From NCBI GenBank assembly GCA_963820375.1, contig CAWFZX010000013.1:62001-126000 (forward strand): DNA of 64,000 bases, written 5' to 3'. The notes beneath the pieces are model-generated. The model was not told the DNA's origin. It was given only the letters and a program-made list of their open reading frames with translations, and did not search any database. Source of the DNA: AWTP1-13 sp963820375 (GTDB taxonomy: Bacteria; Pseudomonadota; Alphaproteobacteria; Rhizobiales; Hyphomicrobiaceae). How positions within the stretch are numbered: position 1 is the first letter of the stretch; the number at the start of each line of letters is the position of its first letter. This document shows, one piece after another, positions 54,595 through 63,217 of this stretch. The position numbers and the translations under genes are program-made.

Positions 54595-55071
54595 ATGCAG
54601 CGAGCCTTTTGCAAATCTGCTGTCCTCATTTGCGGCAGCCTTGTGCTGAGCACGGTCGCAGCGATCGCCCAGGAGCTCAAAACCTACCGCAAGCAGGGCA
54701 GCTATGCGGACGTGAAGTTCGAACTCAGCGATGCCATCATCAGACGCGGGCTTGCCGTCGATTACACCGGACACATCAACAAGATGCTGGAGCGCACCGG
54801 CGCCGACGTCGGATCGAGCAAACACGTCTACGCAAACGCCGAGTTCTTGATGTTTTGCTCGGCCAAACTCTCCCGCGCCATGATTGAGGCTGACCCGGCC
54901 AATGTCGGCTATTGCCCCTATGTGGTGTTTCTTTATGAGGCCGCCGATAAGCCCGGCGAAATTGTCGTGGGCTACCGGCCTCCCCAGCCCACGGGCGCGG
55001 CAGCATCGCAAAAGGCTCTGGCCGCCGTCGACGCGCTGCTCGACGGCATCGTCAAGGACGCCGTGAAGTAG
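54595..55071 (+). CDS. Exported DUF302 protein
   Basis: 158 residues from ATG 54595, chosen because it begins the signal peptide (MQRAFCKSAVLICGSLVLST, cleavage near IAQ). An upstream frame from 54502 is rejected. The mature part has KTYRKQGSYADVKFELSDAI, GLAVDYTGHINKMLERTGAD and PCPYVVFLYEA-like (here GYCPYVVFLYEA), as in DUF302 proteins of the TT1751-like fold. Function of the family is unknown. Two cysteines remain in the mature protein. Confidence 0.82.
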   Translation: MQRAFCKSAVLICGSLVLSTVAAIAQELKTYRKQGSYADVKFELSDAIIRRGLAVDYTGHINKMLERTGADVGSSKHVYANAEFLMFCSAKLSRAMIEADPANVGYCPYVVFLYEAADKPGEIVVGYRPPQPTGAAASQKALAAVDALLDGIVKDAVK

Positions 55072-55184
55072 ACGAGCGCCAAGAGCGTTGCCGTTCCGCC
55101 AGTGCGCAAGCGCAAAGCATCTTCCGTCCACGTAAGCAATTGACAGCGGCCCTTGCGCATTGCTTCGATCCGGTCCGCGTGACG

Positions 55185-55385
55185 GTCTCGTTGCGGTCCC
55201 AGTTGGGCCGCGGCGGTGAAAAGGGAACGCGGTGCGAGGTTCATCGATCTCAAAGTCCGCGGCTGCCCCCGCAACTGTAGGCGGCGAGCGTCGCTCCCGA
55301 GTGCCACTGCCGAGCAATCGGCGGGAAGGCGGGAGTGATGCGCATGGAGCCGCAAGCCAGGAGACCTGCCGGCACGAGTCGCCCA
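55185..55385 (+). ncRNA. Cobalamin (adenosylcobalamin-type) riboswitch
   Basis: The conserved elements occur in order: GTGAAAAGGGAACGCGGTGC (about 55215), CTGCCCCCGCAACTGTAG (55263-55280), GTGCCACTGC (55301-55310), CGGGAAGGCGGG (about 55322), and the B12 box AAGCCAGGAGACCTGCC (55354-55370). Ends are approximate. It should shut down expression of the downstream B12 uptake genes when cobalamin is plentiful. I could not identify a terminator or anti-terminator between the B12 box and the btuB start, so translational control is possible. Confidence 0.93.
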
Positions 55386-55610
55386 TCACCGGCGCGGGGC
55401 GCGTCGGCGAACGGATCACCGTAGTGGCGACGACTCTGTAATCGAGTTGAGGGTCGTGCCAGGTGATGTGCGTAAGGGCCAATCCTAATCAGCGATGCTC
55501 TAGCGAACGAGCGCCTCAGGCCAAGGGGCGCTGCGGCTGTCCGTGTTGCCGGTGGTTTGGATCGTCGAAACTGCGCCGCACCCTCCGCTCCTCATGTTCG
55601 GAGAGGCGTC

Positions 55611-57677
55611 ATGCGTCCGTCGTCGGTGAATTTTCCCTTGCTCGGGCTCGCTGCCCTCATCGCCCTTCCTCCCCAGCGCCTCCGCACAAACGGTGCAACT
55701 TCCTGCCATCACGGTGCAGGGCGCCACCTTGAGAAGCGCGGCCCGTGGCCGCGTCCGCCGCGGCTGCACCTGGCCCGACCGAGGCGGCCGCCAAGCGAAG
55801 CACAGGCAGGAGATACGTCCGGCATCCCGCTCGAGAACATTGGCAATGCCGTCACCGTCATTACCGGCGAGGAGCTGCGCCCCCAGCAGGTGCGAGTGCG
55901 TCGCCGATGCCCTGCGCGGGCTGCCGGGGTCGCCGTCAACCGCCGGGCGGCGTGGGCAGTTTCACCCAGGTTCGCATTCGCGGCGCGGAGGGCAATCATA
56001 CACTGGTGCTCATCGATGGCATCGAGGCACAATACCACCCGATGGCGAGTTCGACTTCTCCAACTTGCTCGGCAGAAGACATCGAGCGCATTGAGGTGAT
56101 CCGCGGCCCCAGAGCAGCCTGCACGGCTCCAACGCCGTGGGCGGCGTCGTCAACATCATCACCGACGCGGCAAGGGACCAATTACCGCGACGGTTCCTTG
56201 CAGCTCGAGAGCGGCGCGTTCGCCACCGATGATATCGTGGCGCGCTTGTCCGGCGGCAACGATCGGGCCTGACCTGTCGCTCAGCGCGCAACGGCGCCGC
56301 ACCGACGGCTTCAATATCGCTCCATCGGCGATGAAAAGGATCCGTAGCGCAATCTGACCCTCGCTTTGCGCGGCTGGCGTGAAACTGATGGAGAACATGG
56401 CCCTCGACTTCGCGCTGCGCAACATGGAAAAGCGCGCCGATCGCGACTGGGTTCGAGTGACTTCAGTGCCCGGCCCGGCTCATTGCGCAGGCCATCGACG
56501 ATCGCTCGACGCTGGCCAACCGACATCTTCCTCGCCGGCGCCAATCTCAAGTGGGACATGCTTGAGCGGCGCTCTCACATGAGTTCCGCGCCAACCACAA
56601 TGGCACCACCACCCAGGACAGAGACCAGCGGCATGTTTGTCTCCAAAGCAAGAACATCAGCATGACCGACACGTTCGCCTATCTGGCACCTATCGCTTCG
56701 CCACCCCGGCGATCTGGCGCCAAGCACAGCTTTCTGCGCTCAGTTGAACGGCAGGACGAGCAATTCACGCCCGGGACCAGCCACGTCCGGACCGTTCGGG
56801 CCCGACGGGACGAACGCGAGCGCGGCCAGCTCCTACGCATCGGCGAGTGGCGCGGCGGGTTTGCCGATCGCTTGTATTTGACCGCCGGCATGCGCCACGA
56901 CGATAACGAGGAGTTCCGCGACTACCACGACCTGGCGAGCTGGCGGCCTCCTTGCCGCTTTCCGAAATTGGGCATGCGGCCGCACGCCAGCGTCGGCACG
57001 GCCGTGGCCTGCCGGGCATGTTCGAGCAGTTCGGCATCGATTCGGGTTTTTCGCTCCCAATCCCAATCTGAAACCCGAAAATAGCTTCGGCTGGGATGCG
57101 GGTATCGAGTTCACCCTCGTCGGGGGCCGCACATCCCTCGATGTCACCTATTTCCACGCCAACTTGACCGACAAGATCGTTGGTTTCGTCGCCATCCCTC
57201 GCAACCTGGACGGTGTACCGCGAACGACGCGGCGTCGGAAGGCTGGAAATTCCGCCCGCAAGCTCGTGCCCTGGATCTGAGTTGGGGTGCCGGCTACACT
57301 TTTCTCAACGCCCCCGACCCCGACGGCAGGAGGAAATGCGTCGGCCCCGCACTCGCCCGCACGTGCGGACCTTACTACCTTTCGCTGATGGCCGCGGCAC
57401 GTCCAATGTCGCGGTCATCTACAACGGCGACGTGAAGGACCGGATTTTGGTACCTTTCCCGCCACAGTAGTACGCTGGACGACTATTGGCTCCGTCAACG
57501 CCGCTGCCTCCTATAAACTGCAGCCGGGCGTCGAGCTCTTCGCACGGGTAGAGAATCTGCTCGATGAGAAGTATCAAGAGGTCTTTGGCTTCGAGGCTGC
57601 TCCGATCGCAGCCTTTGCCGGCGTCAAGCTGACGCTCGGAGGACCAGATGGGCTTGGTGGTAAAGTTGGGCCAAATA
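55611..57677 (+). pseudogene. btuB: BtuB-type TonB-dependent receptor, multiply frameshifted
   Basis: Starts at ATG 55611 behind GGAGAGG. Pieces in different frames give, in order: a signal (MRPSSVNFPLLGLAALIALP), the TonB-box/plug start AQTVQLPAITVQGATL, GIPLENIGNAVTVITGEELR, GGVGSFTQVRIRGAEGNHTL, IDGIEAQYHPM, EDIERIEVIRGP, GSNAVGGVVNIITDA, later KPENSFGWDAGIEFTLVGG and VTYFHANLTDKIVGF, and the last strands LFARVENLLDEKYQEVF and FAGVKLTLGG. Many frameshifts are repaired by adding one base in a G or C run (for example 55926-55929 and 56107-56110). The role as cobalamin receptor rests on the riboswitch and btuFCD context. Confidence 0.85.
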
Positions 57678-57706
57678 GATGCGACGGCGGCGCGACGGAA
57701 AGACGA

Positions 57707-58595
57707 TTGCGGGGCGGCTGGCGGCGCGCGTCCACAAGGCTGTGCGGGCGCCTCTTAGCCTTGGCCTTTGCTGCGTCTCTCCTTGGACTTGGACCGACAG
57801 CCGAGCTGGCGCACGCCGAGCCCCCGCGCCGCATGTTTCCTCGATTTATGCACGGACCAGCTCTTGCTCGAGCTGGCGCCGCGCGCGCGTATCGCTGCGG
57901 TCACCCACCTTGCAAGTGACGCCTCCGTCTCCGCCATCCCCGAAAAGGCCAAGGGCATCCCCATCACGCACGGGGACGCCGAGGACGTCCTCAATTACGA
58001 CCCTGACCTGGTATTGGCGGGACCATTTGGCGTCTCCTCCACGGTCGCCCTCCTACGCCGGCTCAATCGCAACGTCGTCATCGTGCCACTGCCGCAGGAT
58101 CTTGCCGGCGTGCGCGCGTCGATCCTTGCCGTCGCCGTCGCCATTGGTGAGGTCGCAGGCGGGGAGGCGATGCTGCAAGCGTTCGATAAGCGCCTGGCCA
58201 CTCTGCGCCGCCCTCTCGACGGCGCATCCCCGACCGCCCTCGTCTACCAGGTCAGTGGCGTAGTGTCTGCCAGCGGCAGTCTCGCGGATGCCACGCTCGC
58301 CGCCGCCGGGTTCCGCAACCTCGCGCGCGACTACCCATTGACCCGCAATGGACAGCTGCCGCTCGAGTTGCTGGTGGCCCAGCCTCCCGATCTCCTCATC
58401 CTTTCGAGCGCGAGCAACGCCTACCGAACGCCTGCCGCCGACAATCTTCGCCACCCCGCGCTGGGCGAATTGCGCCGGACACACGCCTCCCTCGAACTGC
58501 CGTGGCAGCTCTGGTTGTGTGGCACGCCGCATGTCGCCGACGCCATCGAGAAGCTCACGGCCGCGCGCGACCGCCTCAAGGCGACACCGCGATGA
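57707..58595 (+). pseudogene. btuF: BtuF-type cobalamin-binding protein, N-terminus frameshifted
   Basis: The signal peptide lies in the frame from TTG 57707 (RLLALAFAASLLGLGPTAEL to HAEPPRR). The mature protein continues in a different frame from about 57842 (LDLCTDQLLLELAPRARIAA). Restoring one base at about 57833 and one at about 57839 would join them as RMVSLDLCTD, the usual BtuF start. The body is intact: LVLAGPFGVSSTVALLRRLN, IVPLPQDLAGVRASI, and LLVAQPPDLLILSS. Periplasmic partner of BtuCD. It overlaps btuC by ATGA. Confidence 0.8.
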
Positions 58596-59581
58596 CCGAG
58601 CCGGTCGCTGCCAACACGCCAGGGCGCCTGCTCGCCGCTTTGGCGGGCCTCGCCCTCCTGGTGTTCGTCCTTTCGCTCGCCATCGGCCCCTCCGGCTTCG
58701 GTTTCGGACCAGGCGGCGAGGCGGGCTCGCTCATCTTTTGGGAGATCCGCCTGCCGCGCGCACTGTTGGGCGCGCTCGTTGGCGCAACGCTCGGCCTCGC
58801 CGGCGCCGCCCTGCAGGGCTATCTGCGCAACCCCCTTGCCGAGCCCAGCCTGATTGGCGTCTCCGGCGGCGCCGCGCTCGGCGCCGTGCTCGCCATTCAT
58901 CTCGGCATCGCCCAGACACTGGTGCTGGCGCTGCCGGTCGGCGGACTATTGGGTGCCGCACTCGCCATGCTCGCCGTCGTGGCGCTCGCCGGCATCCACG
59001 GCGGGCCCATCACGCTGATCCTTGCCGGCCTCGCCGTCTCCGCCACCGCCACCGCCCTCATTTCGCTCGCCCTCAACCTGTCGCAGAACCCCTTCGCCTC
59101 CATCGAGATGGTCTACTGGATGATGGGCTCGCTCGCCGATCGCAGCCTGACACAGGTGTGGCTCAGCGGACCCCTGATGCTCGTCGGCATTGGCCTTTTG
59201 CTGTTCGTTGGCCGAGCGCTCGATGCCCTCACGTTGGGCGAGGATGCCGCCCTCAGCCTCGGCATCGATGCCCGTCGCACGCGGCTTGCAATCGTGGCCG
59301 GCACCGCGCTCAGCGTCGGCGCGGCAACCGCCGTCACCGGCATCATCGGCTTTGTTGGTTTGCTGGTGCCGCACGCGCTGCGCCCATTGACCGGCCATCG
59401 ACCCGGCCTCTTGCTGCCAGCAAGCCTGTTTGGCGGAGCCATCCTGGTGCTCTGCGCCGACATCGTCCTGCGTCTGATCCAGCCGTGGGCCGACCTGCGC
59501 ATCGGCGTGCTGACCGCCCTCTTCGGCGCGCCATTTTTCATCTGGCTGGTGCTTAAGACCCGCAGCGAGCTGGCGCCATGA
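58592..59581 (+). CDS. btuC: Cobalamin ABC transporter permease (FecCD family)
   Basis: 329 residues from ATG 58592, overlapping the btuF stop by ATGA; the longer frame from 58502 is a shadow of btuF. About ten membrane segments. Family blocks are RLPRALLGALVGATLGLAGA, LQGYLRNPLAEPSLIGVSGG, and the BtuD-contacting TGIIGFVGLLVPHALRPLTG, then LCADIVLRL. FecCD permeases carry cobalamin, haem or siderophores; the riboswitch favours cobalamin. Ends in an ATGA overlap with btuD. Confidence 0.93.
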   Translation: MTEPVAANTPGRLLAALAGLALLVFVLSLAIGPSGFGFGPGGEAGSLIFWEIRLPRALLGALVGATLGLAGAALQGYLRNPLAEPSLIGVSGGAALGAVLAIHLGIAQTLVLALPVGGLLGAALAMLAVVALAGIHGGPITLILAGLAVSATATALISLALNLSQNPFASIEMVYWMMGSLADRSLTQVWLSGPLMLVGIGLLLFVGRALDALTLGEDAALSLGIDARRTRLAIVAGTALSVGAATAVTGIIGFVGLLVPHALRPLTGHRPGLLLPASLFGGAILVLCADIVLRLIQPWADLRIGVLTALFGAPFFIWLVLKTRSELAP

Positions 59582-60351
59582 AGCTGGAGGCAAGCGGCCT
59601 GCGGGTGCAGTTGAAGGGACGCGAGGTTCTCAGGGGTGTCGACCTCGCGGCGGAGCCCGGCGAGCTGACCGCGGTGCTCGGGGCCAACGGCGCGGGCAAG
59701 ACCACCCTGCTCAGGGTCTTGGCCGGCCTCATTGCCCCGGCCGCCGGTGAGGCCTGGCTCGCTGGACGTGCGCTTGGCAGCTGGTCGCGCGCGGACCTGG
59801 CGCGCAGCCTCGCCTACCTGCCGCAAGAGCGCACCGTGCACTGGGCGCTCACGGCGCGCAACGTCGTCGCCCTCGGCCGCCTGCCGCATCAGCCGATGGG
59901 CCAACGCGAGACCAGCGCGGATCGCTCAGCTATCGCCGAAGCGATCGCCGCCATGGACATTGCGCCGCTGGCCGGCCGTCCGGTCTTGCAAATGTCGGGT
60001 GGCGAAAAGGCACGCGTGCTGCTGGCGCGTGCCCTGGCGCAGCAGCCACGGGTGCTCATTGCCGACGAGCCGGCCGCCGGCCTCGATCCCGCTCACCAGC
60101 TGGCGCTGTTTCATCACCTTGCCGCCTTTGCAGGCAGCGGCCGCACCGTCCTTGTCGCCCTGCACGATTTGTCGCTTGCCGCGCGCTTTTGCCACAAGAT
60201 TGTGCTCCTCGCCGCCGGTCGCGCCCTGGCTGCGGGGCCACCTGCCCAAGTGCTAACCGGCGCGCACCTCGCCGCCGCCTACGGCATCCGCGCCGAGTAT
60301 CGCACAATTGATGGCATACCCGCTGTGCTGACACGGGACGTACTGCCATGA
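59578..60351 (+). CDS. btuD: Cobalamin ABC transporter ATPase
   Basis: 257 residues starting in the btuC stop (ATGA). Walker A is GANGAGKTT (residues 35-43), the ABC signature is LQMSGGEKARVLLARALAQ, and Walker B is VLIADEPAAGLDP, followed by the H-loop LVALHDLSLAARFC. Drives uptake through BtuC. Motifs and length are complete and the reading frame is clean, in contrast to the receptor upstream. Confidence 0.94.
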   Translation: MKLEASGLRVQLKGREVLRGVDLAAEPGELTAVLGANGAGKTTLLRVLAGLIAPAAGEAWLAGRALGSWSRADLARSLAYLPQERTVHWALTARNVVALGRLPHQPMGQRETSADRSAIAEAIAAMDIAPLAGRPVLQMSGGEKARVLLARALAQQPRVLIADEPAAGLDPAHQLALFHHLAAFAGSGRTVLVALHDLSLAARFCHKIVLLAAGRALAAGPPAQVLTGAHLAAAYGIRAEYRTIDGIPAVLTRDVLP

Positions 60352-60372
60352 TGCCGCCCCGGTTCGGCGGTT

Positions 60373-61488
60373 TTGAACCGGAGGTTTGCCATCGGCAGGG
60401 GGCGATCATTGCTGCGATTTTGGCGGCGGCAGCAGCGCATCAATCTGGCATTGGAAGGCGGCGGGGCGCACGGCGCCTTCAGCTGGGGGGTCCTCGATCG
60501 CCTCCTCGAGGAGCCGGGACTTGAGATCGGCTGGATCAGCGGCACCAGTGCCGGGGCGGTCAATGCCGTGGCGCTGGCGGCGGGCCTGGCCGAGGGGAAT
60601 GGGGCAAACGCGCGCGCCAAGCTGCGCGCTGTGTGGGAAGCCGTCGCCAAGGCCGGCGTACCGGATCTGATGCGTTTTAATCCCTGGCTGGCCGGACTTT
60701 CACGTTCGCAGACGCTGGCCCAGGTCGCCTCGCTGTTCTCCCCCTACGACTTCAACCCGCTGGGCTTCGACCCGCTGCGCAAGGTGCTGGAGGCGCATGT
60801 CGATTTCGCGCTACTGCGCACAGCACCTGGGCCCGAGCTGCTGATCGCCGCCACCGATGTTGCGACCGGCCGGCCACGGCTGTTTCGCCGCCGGGAGCTG
60901 ATCGTTGAGTGCGTGCTTGCCTCCGCCTGCCTGCCGACCCTGCACCACGCGGTCTCTGTCGACGGTCGCGCCTACTGGGATGGTGGCTTCACCGCCAATC
61001 CCGACCTGATCACGCTTGCCCGCGAGAGCCCCGTCGCCGATACCTTGATCGTCAAGCTCAACCCGATGATCGTGGAGAGCCTGCCCACCAGCGCGCGCGA
61101 GATCAGCGCCCGCATCAACCACATCACCTTCAATCAGCCGATGCTGCGCGACGTCGAGGTGATCGAGAGCATCCGCAGAAACACAACGCGCTGGCCGCGC
61201 CGGGGCCATGCGGGCGACCGGCGCCTGTCCCGGCACCGTTTTCATTTGATCGAGGCCGGTCGCGTCACCAGCGCCCTGTCGCCGGAAAGCAAGGTCAAAC
61301 CCGACCTCGAGCTCCTCGTCCACCTGTGCGGCGCTGGCCGCGCCGAAACCGAGAAGTGGTTGGCCCGGCACCGCACGGCCATCGGGCGTGTCGGCAGCGT
61401 CGACCTCGCCGCGCATTTCCTGGCAGAGCGTCCCACGGCAGCGACGGCCCGCAGGCCGGCGCGAAGGCCACCCGAGGCGGCGGCGTGA
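60373..61488 (+). CDS. Patatin-like phospholipase family protein
   Basis: 371 residues from a TTG start (no ATG fits before the domain). NLALEGGGAHGAFSWGVLDR is the oxyanion-hole loop. GWISGTSAGAVNAVAL holds the catalytic Ser59 in GxSxG. YWDGGFTANPDL holds the dyad Asp in DGG. A lipid acyl hydrolase of the cytoplasm or membrane face, without a signal peptide. The C-terminal 40 residues are Arg/Ala/Pro-rich. It lies 21 bases after btuD, but a functional link to B12 uptake is not implied. Confidence 0.88.
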   Translation: MNRRFAIGRGRSLLRFWRRQQRINLALEGGGAHGAFSWGVLDRLLEEPGLEIGWISGTSAGAVNAVALAAGLAEGNGANARAKLRAVWEAVAKAGVPDLMRFNPWLAGLSRSQTLAQVASLFSPYDFNPLGFDPLRKVLEAHVDFALLRTAPGPELLIAATDVATGRPRLFRRRELIVECVLASACLPTLHHAVSVDGRAYWDGGFTANPDLITLARESPVADTLIVKLNPMIVESLPTSAREISARINHITFNQPMLRDVEVIESIRRNTTRWPRRGHAGDRRLSRHRFHLIEAGRVTSALSPESKVKPDLELLVHLCGAGRAETEKWLARHRTAIGRVGSVDLAAHFLAERPTAATARRPARRPPEAAA

Positions 61489-61660
61489 CGGCCAGGCGTG
61501 ATAGGCAAGGCGTGATGGATCAGGGGTGATGGACCAGGAGGGGCTCGGTTCGGCTTGACCCTTGCCCGCCGGTCGGCCCACCATGCGCCGGCACCTGCGG
61601 TCTCAGGCAGCGAGAGCGCGGGATCGTCCCACGAGCCAAGGGAGCAGCAAGGGAGCCACA

Positions 61661-62413
61661 ATGGCCGATCGTCTCAAAGGCAAGCTTGCCTTCTGCACAG
61701 CCTCCGCCGCCGGCATCGGCCGCGCCACGGCCATCGCCTTCGCGCGGGAGGGCGCCAGGGTCATTGCCAGCGACCTGAACGAGGCTGGCATGGCCGGCTT
61801 GGCGGAGGCCGGCGTGGCCGAATGCGTAAGGCTCGATGTCCGCGACCCGGCCGCGATCGAGGCGCAGGCCAAGCGCCTTGGCTCGGTCGACGTGCTCTTT
61901 AATGCGGCAGGCTTCGTGCACCACGGCTCCGTGCTCGCCGCCACCGATCAAGAGTGGGACTTCGCCTTCGAGCTCAATGTCAAATCCATGCATAGAACGA
62001 TCAAGGCCTTCCTGCCGGGGATGCTGGCCAAAGGCAAAGGCTCGATCATCAACATCGCCTCCACGGTCGGTGCCGCCAAGGCTGCGCCGAACCGCTACAT
62101 CTATGGTGCCAGCAAGGCCGCCGTGGTCGGCCTCAGCAAGGCCGTGGCCATCGATTTCATCGCCAAGGGCATCCGCTGCAATTGCATCTGCCCTGGCACC
62201 ATTGAGACCCCCTCGCTCGACGAGCGCATCAGGGCCTTGGGGCAAGAGGTCGGCGGCGAGGCCAAGGCGCGCGCCATGTTCATTGCCCGCCAACCCATGG
62301 GCCGGTTGGGCACAGCCGAGGAGATGGCACACGTCGCCGTCTACCTCGCCTCCGACGAGTTAGCCTATATGACCGGCTCGTCTATCATCCCCGACGGGGG
62401 CTTCACACTATAG
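61661..62413 (+). CDS. Short-chain dehydrogenase/reductase
   Basis: 250 residues from ATG 61661 with AAGGGAGCC upstream. Cofactor loop TASAAGIGR (residues 13-21) with the NAD-favouring Asp in VIASDLNEAG, then LFNAAGFVHHGSV, IINIAST and the catalytic YGASK (Tyr148, Lys152), ending SSIIPDGGFTL. The sequence style is like 2-keto-3-deoxy-L-fuconate and hydroxybutyrate dehydrogenases (DHRS6-like). It is followed 11 bases later by the isomerase gene, so it probably acts on a sugar acid in the same pathway (inference). Confidence 0.88.
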   Translation: MADRLKGKLAFCTASAAGIGRATAIAFAREGARVIASDLNEAGMAGLAEAGVAECVRLDVRDPAAIEAQAKRLGSVDVLFNAAGFVHHGSVLAATDQEWDFAFELNVKSMHRTIKAFLPGMLAKGKGSIINIASTVGAAKAAPNRYIYGASKAAVVGLSKAVAIDFIAKGIRCNCICPGTIETPSLDERIRALGQEVGGEAKARAMFIARQPMGRLGTAEEMAHVAVYLASDELAYMTGSSIIPDGGFTL

Positions 62414-62424
62414 GGGGCCGGCCG

Positions 62425-63201
62425 ATGCCACGCTTCGCCGCCAATCTCAACTTCCTGTTTACCGAGCTGCCGTTCCTCGACCGTTTCGAGGCCGCCGCCA
62501 AGGCCGGCTTCAAGGCGGTCGAATCAACGGACCTTTATGCGGCCGCCGCCACGGAGATTGCCGCGCGCTTAACCGGCAATGGTCTTGCACTCGCGCTCTT
62601 TAATGCCCCCGCCGGTGATGCCACCCAGGGGGAGCGAGGACTGGCGGCGCTGCCGGGACGCGAGGACGACTTCGCCACGCGCTTCGAAACCGCCTTACGG
62701 TATGCCGAGGCCACCGGCGGGCGTCGCATCCATGTGATGCCGGGCCTCGTGCAGCACGGCGCTCGGCGTGACGTGTATGTCGCCAACCTCAAGAAGGTCG
62801 CCAGGTTAGCCAGCGCGGCGGGGGCCTCGATTTTGATCGAGCCCATCAATCGCCGCGATATCCCAGGCTTCTTCCTCAACAAGACCTCGGAGGCACGAGC
62901 CATCATTTACGAGGTGGGCGAGCCCAACCTTGGTTTGCAATTCGACCTCTACCATCGCCAGGTCGAGGAGGGGGACGTGGCGATGGCGATCGACGAGTTT
63001 GCGCCGCTGACGCGCCACTACCAGATCGCCAGCCCGCCCGATCGCGGCGAGCCCGACGCGGGCGAGATGAACTATCGCTGGTTGTTCCAGAAGATCGACG
63101 CCAGCGGTTTTAACGGCTACGTCGGTTGCGAGTATCGGCCAAGAAACGGCACGCTGGAGGGGCTTAAATGGGCCGCGGCTTGCGGTGTGACGCTCGGCTA
63201 G
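62425..63201 (+). CDS. otnI: 2-oxo-tetronate / hydroxypyruvate isomerase
   Basis: 258 residues, a TIM-barrel isomerase of the Hyi/OtnI family. MPRFAANLNFLFTELPFLDR is the typical N-terminus. RRIHVMPGLVQHGARRD, ILIEPINRRDIPGFFL (metal-binding Glu) and LGLQFDLYHRQVEEGDV (metal-binding Asp and His) follow. VGCEYRPRNGTLEGLKW closes it. Adjacent to a DenD-type dehydrogenase, it most likely interconverts 2-oxotetronates in erythronate or threonate catabolism rather than acting in glyoxylate metabolism; that choice is from context. Confidence 0.88.
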   Translation: MPRFAANLNFLFTELPFLDRFEAAAKAGFKAVESTDLYAAAATEIAARLTGNGLALALFNAPAGDATQGERGLAALPGREDDFATRFETALRYAEATGGRRIHVMPGLVQHGARRDVYVANLKKVARLASAAGASILIEPINRRDIPGFFLNKTSEARAIIYEVGEPNLGLQFDLYHRQVEEGDVAMAIDEFAPLTRHYQIASPPDRGEPDAGEMNYRWLFQKIDASGFNGYVGCEYRPRNGTLEGLKWAAACGVTLG

Positions 63202-63217
63202 CACAAAGGGATTGGCC

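Noticed and set aside
58348..59556. 402-codon plus-strand frame overlapping btuF and btuC
   Set aside because: Arg-rich out-of-frame reading of btuC. The ATGA-linked btuF-btuC-btuD order is the real gene set.
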